Positions 20,351-28,363 of a stretch of DNA of 64,000 bases are shown one piece after another; positions within the stretch are counted from its first letter, which is position 1, and every line of letters begins with the position of its first letter. A program made the translations under genes and the position numbers. The stretch comes from Phreatobacter oligotrophus (lineage in GTDB: Bacteria > Pseudomonadota > Alphaproteobacteria > Rhizobiales > Phreatobacteraceae): contig NZ_PZZL01000001.1 of assembly GCF_003046185.1 (NCBI RefSeq), positions 620,001-684,000 of the forward strand, given 5' to 3'. The notes beneath the pieces are model-generated. The model saw only the letters and a list, made by a program, of their open reading frames with translations. It was not told where the DNA came from and did not search any database.

Positions 20351-21100
20351 ATGGCTGATGTATCGGCTCTCGAAAGCATTTGTACAGTGTCAGGCTCCTG
20401 CACCGGTTGGGGGTGCGCACTTTCCTATCCGCAAGGACTGTTCTTTTTATCGTCTGTTCTTGGTCTGTCCATATTGGCGATCGCGACCTACCAGTACGCT
20501 CAAGGACTTGAAGAGTCGAAAGCGACCCCAACGGCGATTGTCATGGCAGTCGCAGTAGCAATATTGCTTTTGCCTGCCTTGTCAAAATTTACTTTAAATC
20601 TTGGCGAGGGACGCCCAAATGTCGCCCTCGAATTGGGTGCATCTTCTAACCCAAATGCTCAGTGTGATCTTCGAAACATCATCGCTGAAGCAACATCGGA
20701 GATGCAGCGCCGAATTACGGCACTGGAGACGCGCGCAGCGGCTGCCGGTAATCTCCCCAATCCTCCGCCACCGAATCCCGGTGACACTGAGACTGATGTC
20801 CGCATCTTTTACGTGAGCGGTCGGTCACAGGATGCCGCCGCGCTCCAAGCTTTGCTGTCGAGGTCTTATCGAAGAGTGACATCAGTTAACAGCGATCTGA
20901 CCGAAGTGCGGCAGAGGCGCCCGACCGCTGGATCGATCCGGGTGCGGTATGAGGTGTATGGCGACGCGAATTTCACCGATGCAGCCACAAAGATCATGAC
21001 GATTGTGCGCGCCGAGTTTGCTTCTCGCAATAACGGCTTGATCGGGCCGGATGCGGTACAGGCGGCGTTGCCGGGTGATGTCCAAATCCTGATGTACTGA
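20351..21100 (+). CDS. Orphan two-TM membrane protein, atypical composition
   Basis: Protein of 249 residues that I do not recognise. Hydrophobic segments lie at about residues 25-50 and 60-80, followed by a short helix or coiled coil (about 110-135, EATSEMQRRITALETR), a PNPPPPNPGD linker, and a C-terminal globular domain of about 105 residues starting DVRIFYVSGR. The N-terminus has four cysteines in 26 residues. Codons with A or T in the third position (AAT, TTT, TCT, ATA) are frequent, unlike both neighbours, which points to horizontal acquisition. AAGGGG precedes the ATG. Confidence 0.75.
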   Translation: MADVSALESICTVSGSCTGWGCALSYPQGLFFLSSVLGLSILAIATYQYAQGLEESKATPTAIVMAVAVAILLLPALSKFTLNLGEGRPNVALELGASSNPNAQCDLRNIIAEATSEMQRRITALETRAAAAGNLPNPPPPNPGDTETDVRIFYVSGRSQDAAALQALLSRSYRRVTSVNSDLTEVRQRRPTAGSIRVRYEVYGDANFTDAATKIMTIVRAEFASRNNGLIGPDAVQAALPGDVQILMY

Positions 21101-21127
21101 CAGCTTGGGATTGCGCTATTTCAGCGT

Positions 21128-21511
21128 ATGACCAAGGTCCTGCTCGTCTTTCTCGGCTCCGGCATCGGCGGTTCGCTGCGCCACGGCGTCAACGTCTGGT
21201 CGCTCAAGGCTTTCGGGCCGGGCTTTCCCATCGGCACGCTCATCATCAATGTCGTCGGCGGGCTGCTCATGGGCCTGATCGCGGGATGGCTCGCCTTCCG
21301 CGCTGAAATGGCCTGGAGCCAGGAGCTCCGTCTCTTCCTCACCACCGGCATCCTCGGCGGCTTCACCACCTTCTCCGCCTTCTCGCTGGACGCCATGACC
21401 CTCGTGGAGCGGGGTGACTATGCCGGCGCAGCCCTTTATGTCGGGGCCTCGGTGGTTCTCTCGATCGCGGCCGTCGCGGTCGGCCTTGCCGTCATCAGGA
21501 GCTTCTCATGA
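21128..21511 (+). CDS. crcB: Fluoride ion channel CrcB/Fluc
   Basis: Small inner-membrane fluoride exporter forming a dual-topology dimer, 127 residues with four hydrophobic segments. It shows GGSLRH near the N-terminus, the conserved asparagine in IINVVGG, and the signature GGFTTFSAFSLD with the phenylalanine track. It starts 27 bases after the orphan gene with no Shine-Dalgarno sequence visible. Its end overlaps the pseudouridine synthase gene (ATGA). Confidence 0.95.
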   Translation: MTKVLLVFLGSGIGGSLRHGVNVWSLKAFGPGFPIGTLIINVVGGLLMGLIAGWLAFRAEMAWSQELRLFLTTGILGGFTTFSAFSLDAMTLVERGDYAGAALYVGASVVLSIAAVAVGLAVIRSFS

Positions 21512-23130
21512 AGGGCAGGGGCAAGCCGCCGGGTCGCGGATCGAAGCCGGGGGCGCCGTCAGGTCCGCGCGGACCCGCCCGCACCGGCTCTGGCCGTCCG
21601 CCCGCGAAGGGCGGCAAGCCGGCCTTCGCCAAGGAGGGCCGCCCCGCTGCCAAGCGCCCGCCGCGCGCCACCGAGGAGGCTGATCGCCGCCCGCGCCGCG
21701 GCCTCGCGCCCGAGGGCGAGGCCGGTCGCCGCGATGATCGTCGCCCGCGTTTCGACCGTCCGGAGCGTGGTGAGCGTCCCGCCCGTCGCGAGCGGCCCGA
21801 TCCGTCCGAACTGCGCTCATTCGATGGCTCGCCGCGCCGCGGCCGCGCCGACGACTGGGACCTGCCCGAGCCCTCCTGGTCGCCGGAGGCGGATCTCGAC
21901 ATGGTCGGCTTCGAGGAGGAGCGCCCGAGTCGCCGGCCGGCGCGTCCCGCCCGTGACGAGCGCCCCACCCGCAGTGATCGCCCCTCCCGCGCCGCCCCGC
22001 GTGAGAGCCGTGCCGAGCGCCCCGTCCGGTCCGCATCGCCTGAGGACCGCCCGGCGCCGCGCCGCGAGCGTCCCGCAGCGCCGCCGCCTCCGGCAGGCCC
22101 GACCCGCGCCGAACTAAAGGCTGCGGCCACCGAGACCCTGCAGACCGGCGTCCAGACCCTCACCGTCACGGATGACGAGGCGGACATGCGCGTCGACCGT
22201 TTCCTCGCGGCGCGCTTCCCGCAGCTGTCCTTCAGCTACATCCAGCGCATCGTCCGCAAGGGCGAACTCCGTGTGAACGGCCGTCGTGTCGAGACCAAGG
22301 ACCGCCTCGAGGCCGGCCAGGCGGTGCGCGTGCCGCCGCTCAAGCTCGACCAGGCGCGGCCCATGTCGGCCAAGGTCGGCGAGGATGTCGCCGGCTTCCT
22401 CGCCTCCATCACCCTCTATGAGGACGCCGACGTCCTCGTCCTGTCGAAGCCGGCTGGCCTTGCGGTGCAGGGCGGCTCCGGCACCAAGAAGCACCTCGAC
22501 GGCATGCTGGCGGTGCTGACCGATGAGGACGGCCAGCGCCCGCGCCTCGTCCACCGCCTCGACAAGGACACGTCGGGCTGCCTGCTCGTCGCCAAGAACC
22601 GCTTCGCCGCGGCGGCGCTGGCCAAGACCTTCCGCACCCGCGCCGCCCGCAAGATCTACTGGTCGGTGGTGGCCGGCGTGCCGAAGCCGCGCCAGGGCCG
22701 CGTCTCGACCTATCTCGCCAAGGAAGAGCGCGAGGACGAGAGCTTCATGCGCATCGCCAAGCACGGCGAGAAGGGCGCCAGCCACGCGGTCAGCTACTAC
22801 GCCGTCATCGACACCATGGCGCAGAAGCTGTCCTGGCTGTCGATGAAGCCGGTGACGGGCCGCACCCACCAGCTGCGCGTCCATGCCGCCGAGATCGGCC
22901 ATCCCATCATCGGCGATCCCAAATATTTCGACGTCGAGAACTGGGAGATCCCCGGCGGCATCCAGCACAAGCTGCACCTGCATGCCCGCCGCCTCGTCGT
23001 GCCGCATCCGCGCGGCAAGGGCACGATCGACGTCTCGGCGCCGCTGCCGCCGCACATGGAGCAGACCTTCAACCTCCTCGGCTGGGACGTCTCGCGCTAC
23101 GATCCCATTGTCGAGGCGCCGGAGGAGTGA
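21508..23130 (+). CDS. RluA-family 23S rRNA pseudouridine synthase with long basic N-terminal tail
   Basis: Converts uridines to pseudouridine in 23S rRNA, RluC/RluD-like. The product has 540 residues, against about 320-340 for typical RluC. Residues 1-210 are a low-complexity Arg, Pro, Gly and Asp-rich tail. An S4 domain follows at about 220-285 (MRVDRFLAARFPQ and GELRVNGRRV). The catalytic domain contains HRLDKDTSGCLL with the nucleophilic Asp352, and later GRTHQLRVHAAEIGHPI. It is coupled to crcB by ATGA and to the next small gene by TGATG. Specificity (RluC or RluD) is not assigned. Confidence 0.92.
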   Translation: MKGRGKPPGRGSKPGAPSGPRGPARTGSGRPPAKGGKPAFAKEGRPAAKRPPRATEEADRRPRRGLAPEGEAGRRDDRRPRFDRPERGERPARRERPDPSELRSFDGSPRRGRADDWDLPEPSWSPEADLDMVGFEEERPSRRPARPARDERPTRSDRPSRAAPRESRAERPVRSASPEDRPAPRRERPAAPPPPAGPTRAELKAAATETLQTGVQTLTVTDDEADMRVDRFLAARFPQLSFSYIQRIVRKGELRVNGRRVETKDRLEAGQAVRVPPLKLDQARPMSAKVGEDVAGFLASITLYEDADVLVLSKPAGLAVQGGSGTKKHLDGMLAVLTDEDGQRPRLVHRLDKDTSGCLLVAKNRFAAAALAKTFRTRAARKIYWSVVAGVPKPRQGRVSTYLAKEEREDESFMRIAKHGEKGASHAVSYYAVIDTMAQKLSWLSMKPVTGRTHQLRVHAAEIGHPIIGDPKYFDVENWEIPGGIQHKLHLHARRLVVPHPRGKGTIDVSAPLPPHMEQTFNLLGWDVSRYDPIVEAPEE

Positions 23131-23348
23131 TGTCCCTGACGGGCTGGATCTACGTCACCGCCGCGGCGCTGTTCGCCATCCTCGCGCTCATCGTCATGGT
23201 GACACGTCGGGTGATCCGCACCGTGCCGGGCGGCGACCGGGCCATGGCCGACCTCGTCGGCGAACTGCGCCGCGCCAATGACCTTGCCGAACGCCGCATC
23301 TCCGCCCTCGAGGCGCGTGTCGAGACGCTGGAGCGCGAGCGCCGCTGA
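23130..23348 (+). CDS. Small single-pass membrane protein with coiled coil
   Basis: Protein of 72 residues; the ATG overlaps the stop of the pseudouridine synthase gene. One transmembrane segment (about residues 5-25, WIYVTAAALFAILALIV) is followed by a basic stretch and a C-terminal coiled coil with heptads in NDLAERRISALEARVETLE. It is probably an inner-membrane protein with a cytoplasmic helix. The function is unknown, and no family name is offered. Confidence 0.65.
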   Translation: MSLTGWIYVTAAALFAILALIVMVTRRVIRTVPGGDRAMADLVGELRRANDLAERRISALEARVETLERERR

Positions 23349-23417
23349 ACAGCCGATTCAGGCGCGGTTCAGCGGGCGGGACCGACAAGGACGCATCGTC
23401 CTGATGGAGCCCATGCC

Positions 23418-23732
23418 ATGACCCGCCTGCTTCTCGCCGGTCTTCTCGCCCTGTCCGCCATCGCGCCAGCTGCCGCCCAGCCCTTCGGCTATGGGCCGGG
23501 CCCCGGCCGCGGCAATCCCGAACTGCGCGCCGAGCGCTTCGAATGCCGCCAGGAGGCCCGTGCGCGCGGCTATCGCGGACCCGCCGTCCGCGCCGCCGTC
23601 CTCGACTGCCTGCGCGCCCGCCGCCCGGATCTTGCCCGCATCGTCGAGTGCCGCCAGTCGGCCCGCGCCCACGGCTACATCCCGCGCACGCCCGAGTTCC
23701 GCATGGCCGTGCGATCCTGCCGTTTCGGCTGA
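23418..23732 (+). CDS. Small secreted cysteine-containing protein
   Basis: Protein of 104 residues with a clear signal peptide (residues 1-20, cleavage after APAAA). The mature part is about 84 residues and rich in arginine. Four cysteines lie in two similar half-repeats (ECRQEARARGY...DCLRARR and ECRQSARAHGY...SCRFG), suggesting an internal duplication with two disulfides in the periplasm. The function is unknown. A strong hairpin follows. Confidence 0.7.
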   Translation: MTRLLLAGLLALSAIAPAAAQPFGYGPGPGRGNPELRAERFECRQEARARGYRGPAVRAAVLDCLRARRPDLARIVECRQSARAHGYIPRTPEFRMAVRSCRFG

Positions 23733-23764
23733 CCCGTTGATCTTCGGCGCCTGGCGGCCCACAA

Positions 23765-23791
23765 GGCGCTCCGGTTCCCCGGAGCGCCTTT
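23765..23791 (+). terminator. Perfect ten-pair hairpin abutting the HAD gene start
   Basis: GGCGCTCCGG (23765-23774) pairs with CCGGAGCGCC (23779-23788) around TTCC, and TTT follows. It looks like an intrinsic terminator for the secreted-protein gene. Its 3' arm contains GGAG, the only ribosome-site-like sequence for the GTG at 23793. Confidence 0.65.
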
Positions 23792-23792
23792 C

Positions 23793-24452
23793 GTGAAGCT
23801 CGTCATCTTCGACTGCGACGGCACCCTCGTCGACAGCCAGCACCTCATCGTCGCCTGCATGGACGCGGCCTTCATCTCGCTCGGCCGCACGCCGCCGAGC
23901 CGCGAGGCGACGCTGTCCATCGTCGGCCTGTCGCTGTTCGAGGCCTTCGCGGTGCTGACGAGCCCCGAGGACCCCGACATTCCCGCGCTCATCGAGGCCT
24001 ACAAGGGCGCCTTCCATGCCGAGCGGCAGAAGCACGGCCATGCCGAGCCGCTCTATCCCGGCTGCCGCGAGGTGATCGAGTGGGTGGCGGCGGAGAAGGC
24101 GGCCCTCGGCATCGCCACGGGCAAGTCCCAGCGCGGCGTGCGCATCGTCATGACCCATCACGGCCTGATCGACCGCTTCGCCACGATCCAGACCGCCGAC
24201 GACGCGCCCTCGAAGCCCCATCCCGGCATGATCCTGCAGGCGATGGCGGAGGTCGGCGCGGTGCCCGAGGATACGGTGATGATTGGCGACACGACCTATG
24301 ACATCGACATGGCCCATGCCGCCGGCGTCGGCTCCATCGCCGTCACCTGGGGCTACCATGCGCCGGAGGCGCTCCTGCGCTCCCGCCCAAACGCGATCGC
24401 CAGGACCTATGGCGAGGTCCCGGCGATCCTGAAGCGTCTGTGGGGCGTGTGA
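23793..24452 (+). CDS. HAD-superfamily phosphatase, phosphoglycolate phosphatase-like
   Basis: Cytoplasmic hydrolase, 219 residues. Motif I DCDGTLVDS lies at residues 6-14 with both aspartates. The motif II threonine or serine is in GIATGKSQ, the motif III lysine in SKPHPGM, and motif IV is GDTTYDIDMA. An alpha-helical C1 cap lies between motifs I and II. The substrate is not determined; Gph-like or pyrophosphatase-like activity is possible. The GTG start sits one base after the T-run of a terminator-like hairpin. It is convergent with accC. Confidence 0.88.
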   Translation: MKLVIFDCDGTLVDSQHLIVACMDAAFISLGRTPPSREATLSIVGLSLFEAFAVLTSPEDPDIPALIEAYKGAFHAERQKHGHAEPLYPGCREVIEWVAAEKAALGIATGKSQRGVRIVMTHHGLIDRFATIQTADDAPSKPHPGMILQAMAEVGAVPEDTVMIGDTTYDIDMAHAAGVGSIAVTWGYHAPEALLRSRPNAIARTYGEVPAILKRLWGV

Positions 24453-24470
24453 GGCGGGCCTCGCCCGTGC

Positions 24471-25832
24471 TCAGGCCTTGTCAGTCTTGGCGGCCTCGCC
24501 GGCCAGGAACTTCTCCAGCCAGTGGATGTCGTAGTCGCCGGCGATGATCGACGGGTTGCGCACGAGGGTGCGGAACAGCGGCAGCGTCGTCTCGATGCCG
24601 TCCACCACGAACTCGTCGAGGGCGCGGCGCAGGCGCGCCAGGCACTCGGCTCGGGTGCGGCCATGGACGATCAGCTTGCCGACCAGCGAGTCGTAGTTCG
24701 GCGGGATCGTGTAGCCCTGGTAGGCGTGGCTGTCGACGCGTACGCCGATGCCGCCGGGCGTGTGGAACAGGTTGAGCTTGCCGGGCGAGGGCCGGAAGGT
24801 CGCCGGATTCTCGGCGTTCACGCGGCACTCGATGGCATGGCCCTCGATGACGATGTCCGACTGCTTCACCGAGAGCTTCTGGCCCGAGGCGATCTTGATC
24901 TGCTCGTTCACGAGGTCGACGCCGGTGATCATCTCGGTCACCGGATGCTCGACCTGGATGCGGGTGTTCATCTCGATGAAGAAGAACTGCCCGTCCTCGT
25001 AGAGAAACTCGATCGTGCCGGCGCCGACATATCCCATGTCGGCCATGGCCTTGGCGCAGATGCCGCCGATCTCGGCCCGCTGCTCCGGCGTGATGACCGG
25101 GGAGGGGCCTTCCTCCCAGACCTTCTGGTGCCGGCGCTGCAGCGAGCAGTCGCGCTCGCCGAGATGGATGGCATTGCCCTGGCCGTCGCCGAGGATCTGG
25201 ATCTCGATATGGCGGGGCTTGCCGAGATATTTCTCGATATAGACCGCGTCATCGCCGAAGGCGGCCTTGGCCTCGGTCTTGGCGGTCTGCAGCGCGACCT
25301 CCAGCTCGTCCGCCGTGCGGGCGACCTTCATCCCGCGACCACCGCCGCCGGCGGCTGCCTTGATGATGACGGGGAAACCGATCTCGGCGGCGACCTTGCG
25401 GGCCTCCTCGTCATCGGAGATGCCACCTTCCGAACCGGGGACGGTGGGGATGCCCAGGCGCTTCGCCGTGCGCTTGGCCTCGATCTTGTCGCCCATGATG
25501 CGGATGTGCTCGGACTTCGGTCCGATGAAGGTGATGCCGTGGCTCTCGAGGATCTCGGCGAAGCGGGCATTCTCGGAGAGGAAGCCGTAGCCGGGATGGA
25601 CGGCCTCGGCGCCGGTGATCTCGCAGGCCGCAAGCAGCGAGGGGATGTTGAGATAGCTCTCGCGGGCCGAGGGCGGGCCGATGCAGACGCTCTCATCGGC
25701 GAGCTTCACATGCATCGAATCGGCATCTGCCGTGGAATGGACGGCGACCGTCGCGATTCCGAGCTCCTTGCACGCCCGGAGGACGCGCAGGGCGATCTCA
25801 CCGCGATTGGCGATCAGCACCTTGTTGAACAT
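24471..25832 (-). CDS. accC: Acetyl-CoA carboxylase, biotin carboxylase subunit
   Basis: ATP-dependent carboxylation of the biotin on AccB, the first half of malonyl-CoA synthesis. The product has 453 residues. It begins [16 protein letters not shown], carries the ATP-grasp glycine loop [13 protein letters not shown], and has the active-site region [14 protein letters not shown] with the catalytic Arg and Glu. It follows accB by ten bases on the minus strand and shares an operon with accB and aroQ. Confidence 0.98.
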   Translation of the reverse strand: MFNKVLIANRGEIALRVLRACKELGIATVAVHSTADADSMHVKLADESVCIGPPSARESYLNIPSLLAACEITGAEAVHPGYGFLSENARFAEILESHGITFIGPKSEHIRIMGDKIEAKRTAKRLGIPTVPGSEGGISDDEEARKVAAEIGFPVIIKAAAGGGGRGMKVARTADELEVALQTAKTEAKAAFGDDAVYIEKYLGKPRHIEIQILGDGQGNAIHLGERDCSLQRRHQKVWEEGPSPVITPEQRAEIGGICAKAMADMGYVGAGTIEFLYEDGQFFFIEMNTRIQVEHPVTEMITGVDLVNEQIKIASGQKLSVKQSDIVIEGHAIECRVNAENPATFRPSPGKLNLFHTPGGIGVRVDSHAYQGYTIPPNYDSLVGKLIVHGRTRAECLARLRRALDEFVVDGIETTLPLFRTLVRNPSIIAGDYDIHWLEKFLAGEAAKTDKA

Positions 25833-25842
25833 GGCGCTGCGC

Positions 25843-26328
25843 TCACTCGATGATCATCAGCGGCTCGCCGTATTCGACCGGCCGGCCGTCGTCGAACAGG
25901 ATGCGCGTCACCGTGCCGGAGCGTGGGGCGACGATGTCATTGAAGGTCTTCATCGCCTCGATGAGGCAGATGCGGTCGCCTTCTTTCACGGCCGAGCCGA
26001 CCTCGACGAAGGGCTTGGCGTCGGGCGAGGCGCGGCGATAGGCGGTGCCGACCATGGGCGAGGGCACGGCGCCCGGATGCTTGCGCGGATCATCGCCCGA
26101 GGCCGCAGGAGCCGCGACGGCGGCGGGAGCGGCAGCCGCGGCCACCGGGGCCGGCGCAGGCGCCGCGGCGACCGGCGCCGCGACCGTCGCATGGACGGTG
26201 ACCTGGCGGGCGACGCGGATCTTCAGCGCCTCGAGCTCGATCTCGATCTCGGTGAGATCCGTGTCGGCCAGCACCTGGGCCAGCTCACGGATCATCGCCG
26301 TATCGATGGAGGATTTGCCTTTGTTCAT
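25843..26328 (-). CDS. accB: Acetyl-CoA carboxylase biotin carboxyl carrier protein
   Basis: Biotinylated carrier subunit, 161 residues. The start is the ATG of [12 protein letters not shown], with AAGAGG upstream; the longer open frame to 26718 is spurious overlap with aroQ. The N-terminal helix pair precedes an Ala/Pro-rich linker (about residues 48-85), and the C-terminal biotinyl domain has EAMKTFN with the modified lysine. It lies 35 bases after aroQ and ten before accC. Confidence 0.97.
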   Translation of the reverse strand: MNKGKSSIDTAMIRELAQVLADTDLTEIEIELEALKIRVARQVTVHATVAAPVAAAPAPAPVAAAAAPAAVAAPAASGDDPRKHPGAVPSPMVGTAYRRASPDAKPFVEVGSAVKEGDRICLIEAMKTFNDIVAPRSGTVTRILFDDGRPVEYGEPLMIIE

Positions 26329-26363
26329 GGTGGCCTCTTGGGGCTCGGCGCGGCGGGGGCCGC

Positions 26364-26819
26364 TCACGCCTTGGCCGGAAGCGCCGCGACGGCGGCGATG
26401 GCGAGCGCGTATCCCATGGGGCCGAGCCCCACGATGATGCCGCGCGCGACGGGTGAAAGGAAGGAATGGTGCCGCACGGCCTCGCGCGCATGCACGTTGG
26501 TGATGTGAACCTCGATCATCGGCACCCCGGTGCCGCGGACGGCATCGGCGAGGGCGAGCGAGGTGTGGGTATAGGCGCCGGCATTGAAGACGACGCCCTT
26601 GAGCGTGCCGGCGGCGAAGGCGCGGCCGGCCTCGTGCAGCCAGTCGACGAGCACGCCCTCGTGGTTCGACTGGCGGAAATCGGCGGTGAGCCCGTGCTTT
26701 GCTGCCTCGTCCCGGCACATGACCTCGACATCGGCCAGCGTCGTCGCGCCGTAGATGGCGGGTTCGCGCGTGCCGAGGAGGTTGAGGTTCGGGCCGTTGA
26801 GGATGAGGACGGTGCTCAT
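26364..26819 (-). CDS. aroQ: Type II 3-dehydroquinate dehydratase
   Basis: Third step of the shikimate pathway, 3-dehydroquinate to 3-dehydroshikimate. The product has 151 residues, dodecamer-type family. It begins MSTVLILNGPNLNLLGTREP, and Tyr23 in the flexible lid is the expected catalytic base. The QSNHEG block and His105 in EVHITN complete the active site. It is the first gene of the minus-strand aroQ-accB-accC unit, a common alphaproteobacterial arrangement. Confidence 0.97.
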   Translation of the reverse strand: MSTVLILNGPNLNLLGTREPAIYGATTLADVEVMCRDEAAKHGLTADFRQSNHEGVLVDWLHEAGRAFAAGTLKGVVFNAGAYTHTSLALADAVRGTGVPMIEVHITNVHAREAVRHHSFLSPVARGIIVGLGPMGYALAIAAVAALPAKA

Positions 26820-26979
26820 GCGCCGGGGTCTTGGATCCGCGTCGAGGGTCCGTGGCGCGACCGGGCCGGCGGGCCGGAATCGATCACGCGCCCCGCGGCG
26901 GAAGCCGCGTCACGGGCGGGTCCTTATAGGCGGATCGGCGGCGGAAGCAAAGCGAGGGGTGTGGATGGGCCGGCCGCCC

Positions 26980-28089
26980 TCACGCCGGCCTTGCCAGCGC
27001 CGCCCCTGGCCAGACCTTCTTGGCGACGCGGGCATATTGCGGCGGATAGTTCAGCTCGACGCCGAGTTCCTCTGCCGCGTGCCAGCCCCAGCGCGGGTTG
27101 TCGAGCAGGCCGCGGCCGATGGCGACCATGTCGGCGGCGCCGGACGTGATGACCTCCTCGGCCTGGCTCGGCGTGTTGATGAGGCCGACCGCGCGGGTGG
27201 CGATGCCGCTGCCGGCCTTCACCGCCTGGGCGAAGGGCACCTGGTAGCCCGGCTTCACGGCGATGCGGATGCGCGGCGTGACGCCGCCCGACGAGACGCA
27301 GACGAAATCGAGGACGGCGCCCTTTAATTCCGCAGCGAGCGCCACGGCGTCGGCGACCTGCAGGCCCTCCTCGGTCCAGTCCTGGCCGGTGATGCGGGCG
27401 CCGAGCGCCACATGGGCGGGGAGCGCCGCCTTCACGGCCGCGGCGATGGAGAGCGGCCAGGCGAAGCGGTTGTCGCGGCTGCCGCCGAACCCGTCGGTCC
27501 GGGTGTTGGAGATCGGGCTGATGACCGAATGCAAGAGATAGCCATGGGCCATGTGGAGCTCGACTGCGTCGAAGCCGAGGCGCACGGCGCGCTTGGCGGC
27601 ATCGACGAAGGCCTGGGCGATGCGCAGCTTGTCCTGGGCCGTCATCTCGCGCGGCATGTGCCAGCCCTCATCGAAGGGGATGGCCGAGGGGCCGACCGTC
27701 GCCCAGGGGTCGGCATTGTCCTTCAGCGGACCACCGCCCTCCCAGGGGCGCTCGGAGGAAGCCTTGCGGCCGGCATGGCCGATCTGGATGCCGAACTTCG
27801 TGCCGGGCAGGGCGACCGCCCGGGCGGCGTCGAGGACCCGCTTCAGCGCGCGCTCGTTGGCGTCATTGTAAAGGCCGACGCAGCCATGGGTGATGCGACC
27901 GAGCCGCTCCACCGCCGTCGCCTCGACGACGACGAGGCCAGCGCCGGACATGGCGAGGTTCATCAGGTGCTGCAGGTGCCAGTCGTTCATGCAGCCATCG
28001 TCCGCCGAATACTGGCACATCGGCGCCACAACGATGCGATTCGGCAGGGTGACGGGGCCCAGTGCGAAGGGCGTAAAAAGCTGGCTCAT
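26980..28089 (-). CDS. NADH:flavin oxidoreductase, Old Yellow Enzyme family (NamA/YqjM-like)
   Basis: FMN-dependent ene-reductase, 369 residues, TIM-barrel. The start is the ATG of MSQLFTPFALGPVTLPNRIVV; the in-frame extension to 28146 has no ribosome site. The substrate-binding pair is in HMAHGYLLHSVISP, and the phosphate-binding region is in SGAADMVAIGRGLLDNPRW. The early PMCQYSADDG with cysteine is typical of the YqjM/NamA class. The physiological substrate is unknown. It is transcribed divergently from the MFS gene. Confidence 0.9.
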   Translation of the reverse strand: MSQLFTPFALGPVTLPNRIVVAPMCQYSADDGCMNDWHLQHLMNLAMSGAGLVVVEATAVERLGRITHGCVGLYNDANERALKRVLDAARAVALPGTKFGIQIGHAGRKASSERPWEGGGPLKDNADPWATVGPSAIPFDEGWHMPREMTAQDKLRIAQAFVDAAKRAVRLGFDAVELHMAHGYLLHSVISPISNTRTDGFGGSRDNRFAWPLSIAAAVKAALPAHVALGARITGQDWTEEGLQVADAVALAAELKGAVLDFVCVSSGGVTPRIRIAVKPGYQVPFAQAVKAGSGIATRAVGLINTPSQAEEVITSGAADMVAIGRGLLDNPRWGWHAAEELGVELNYPPQYARVAKKVWPGAALARPA

Positions 28090-28363
28090 GACGGTCTCTG
28101 GCGGCGGCTGGACGGCGAGGGGACCTGAAAGGCCTGTCGCCCGCAACTAGCTGGGGCGCAGGGCTCATCTGCCAAGGGTGACGCATGGGCAGCCACGGGC
28201 CATGCATTTCCCGCATGTGCTGGGCGCAGCCCTCTCCCTCCTTCGATCCGATGGCAGGTGGGGCAAAATCACACTAGAGAACGATCATCTTTCCCTGGCT
28301 CGTCCGGGAGATCGTCTGTCCTGCGATGCTCCGCAGGGCGATGCGATCGTCCCGCCCCGCGTG
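28090..28363 (+). other. Divergent intergenic region
   Basis: These 274 bases separate the Old Yellow Enzyme gene (minus) from the MFS gene (plus). An open frame runs through part of it from 28178, but the predicted peptide has no family resemblance and lies upstream of better MFS starts. I see no convincing hexamer pair, repeat or RNA element. Confidence 0.4.

Noticed and set aside
21101-21127. Fluoride riboswitch upstream of crcB
   Set aside because: Only 27 bases separate the orphan gene from crcB, too short for the aptamer, and no riboswitch core is visible in the preceding coding sequence.
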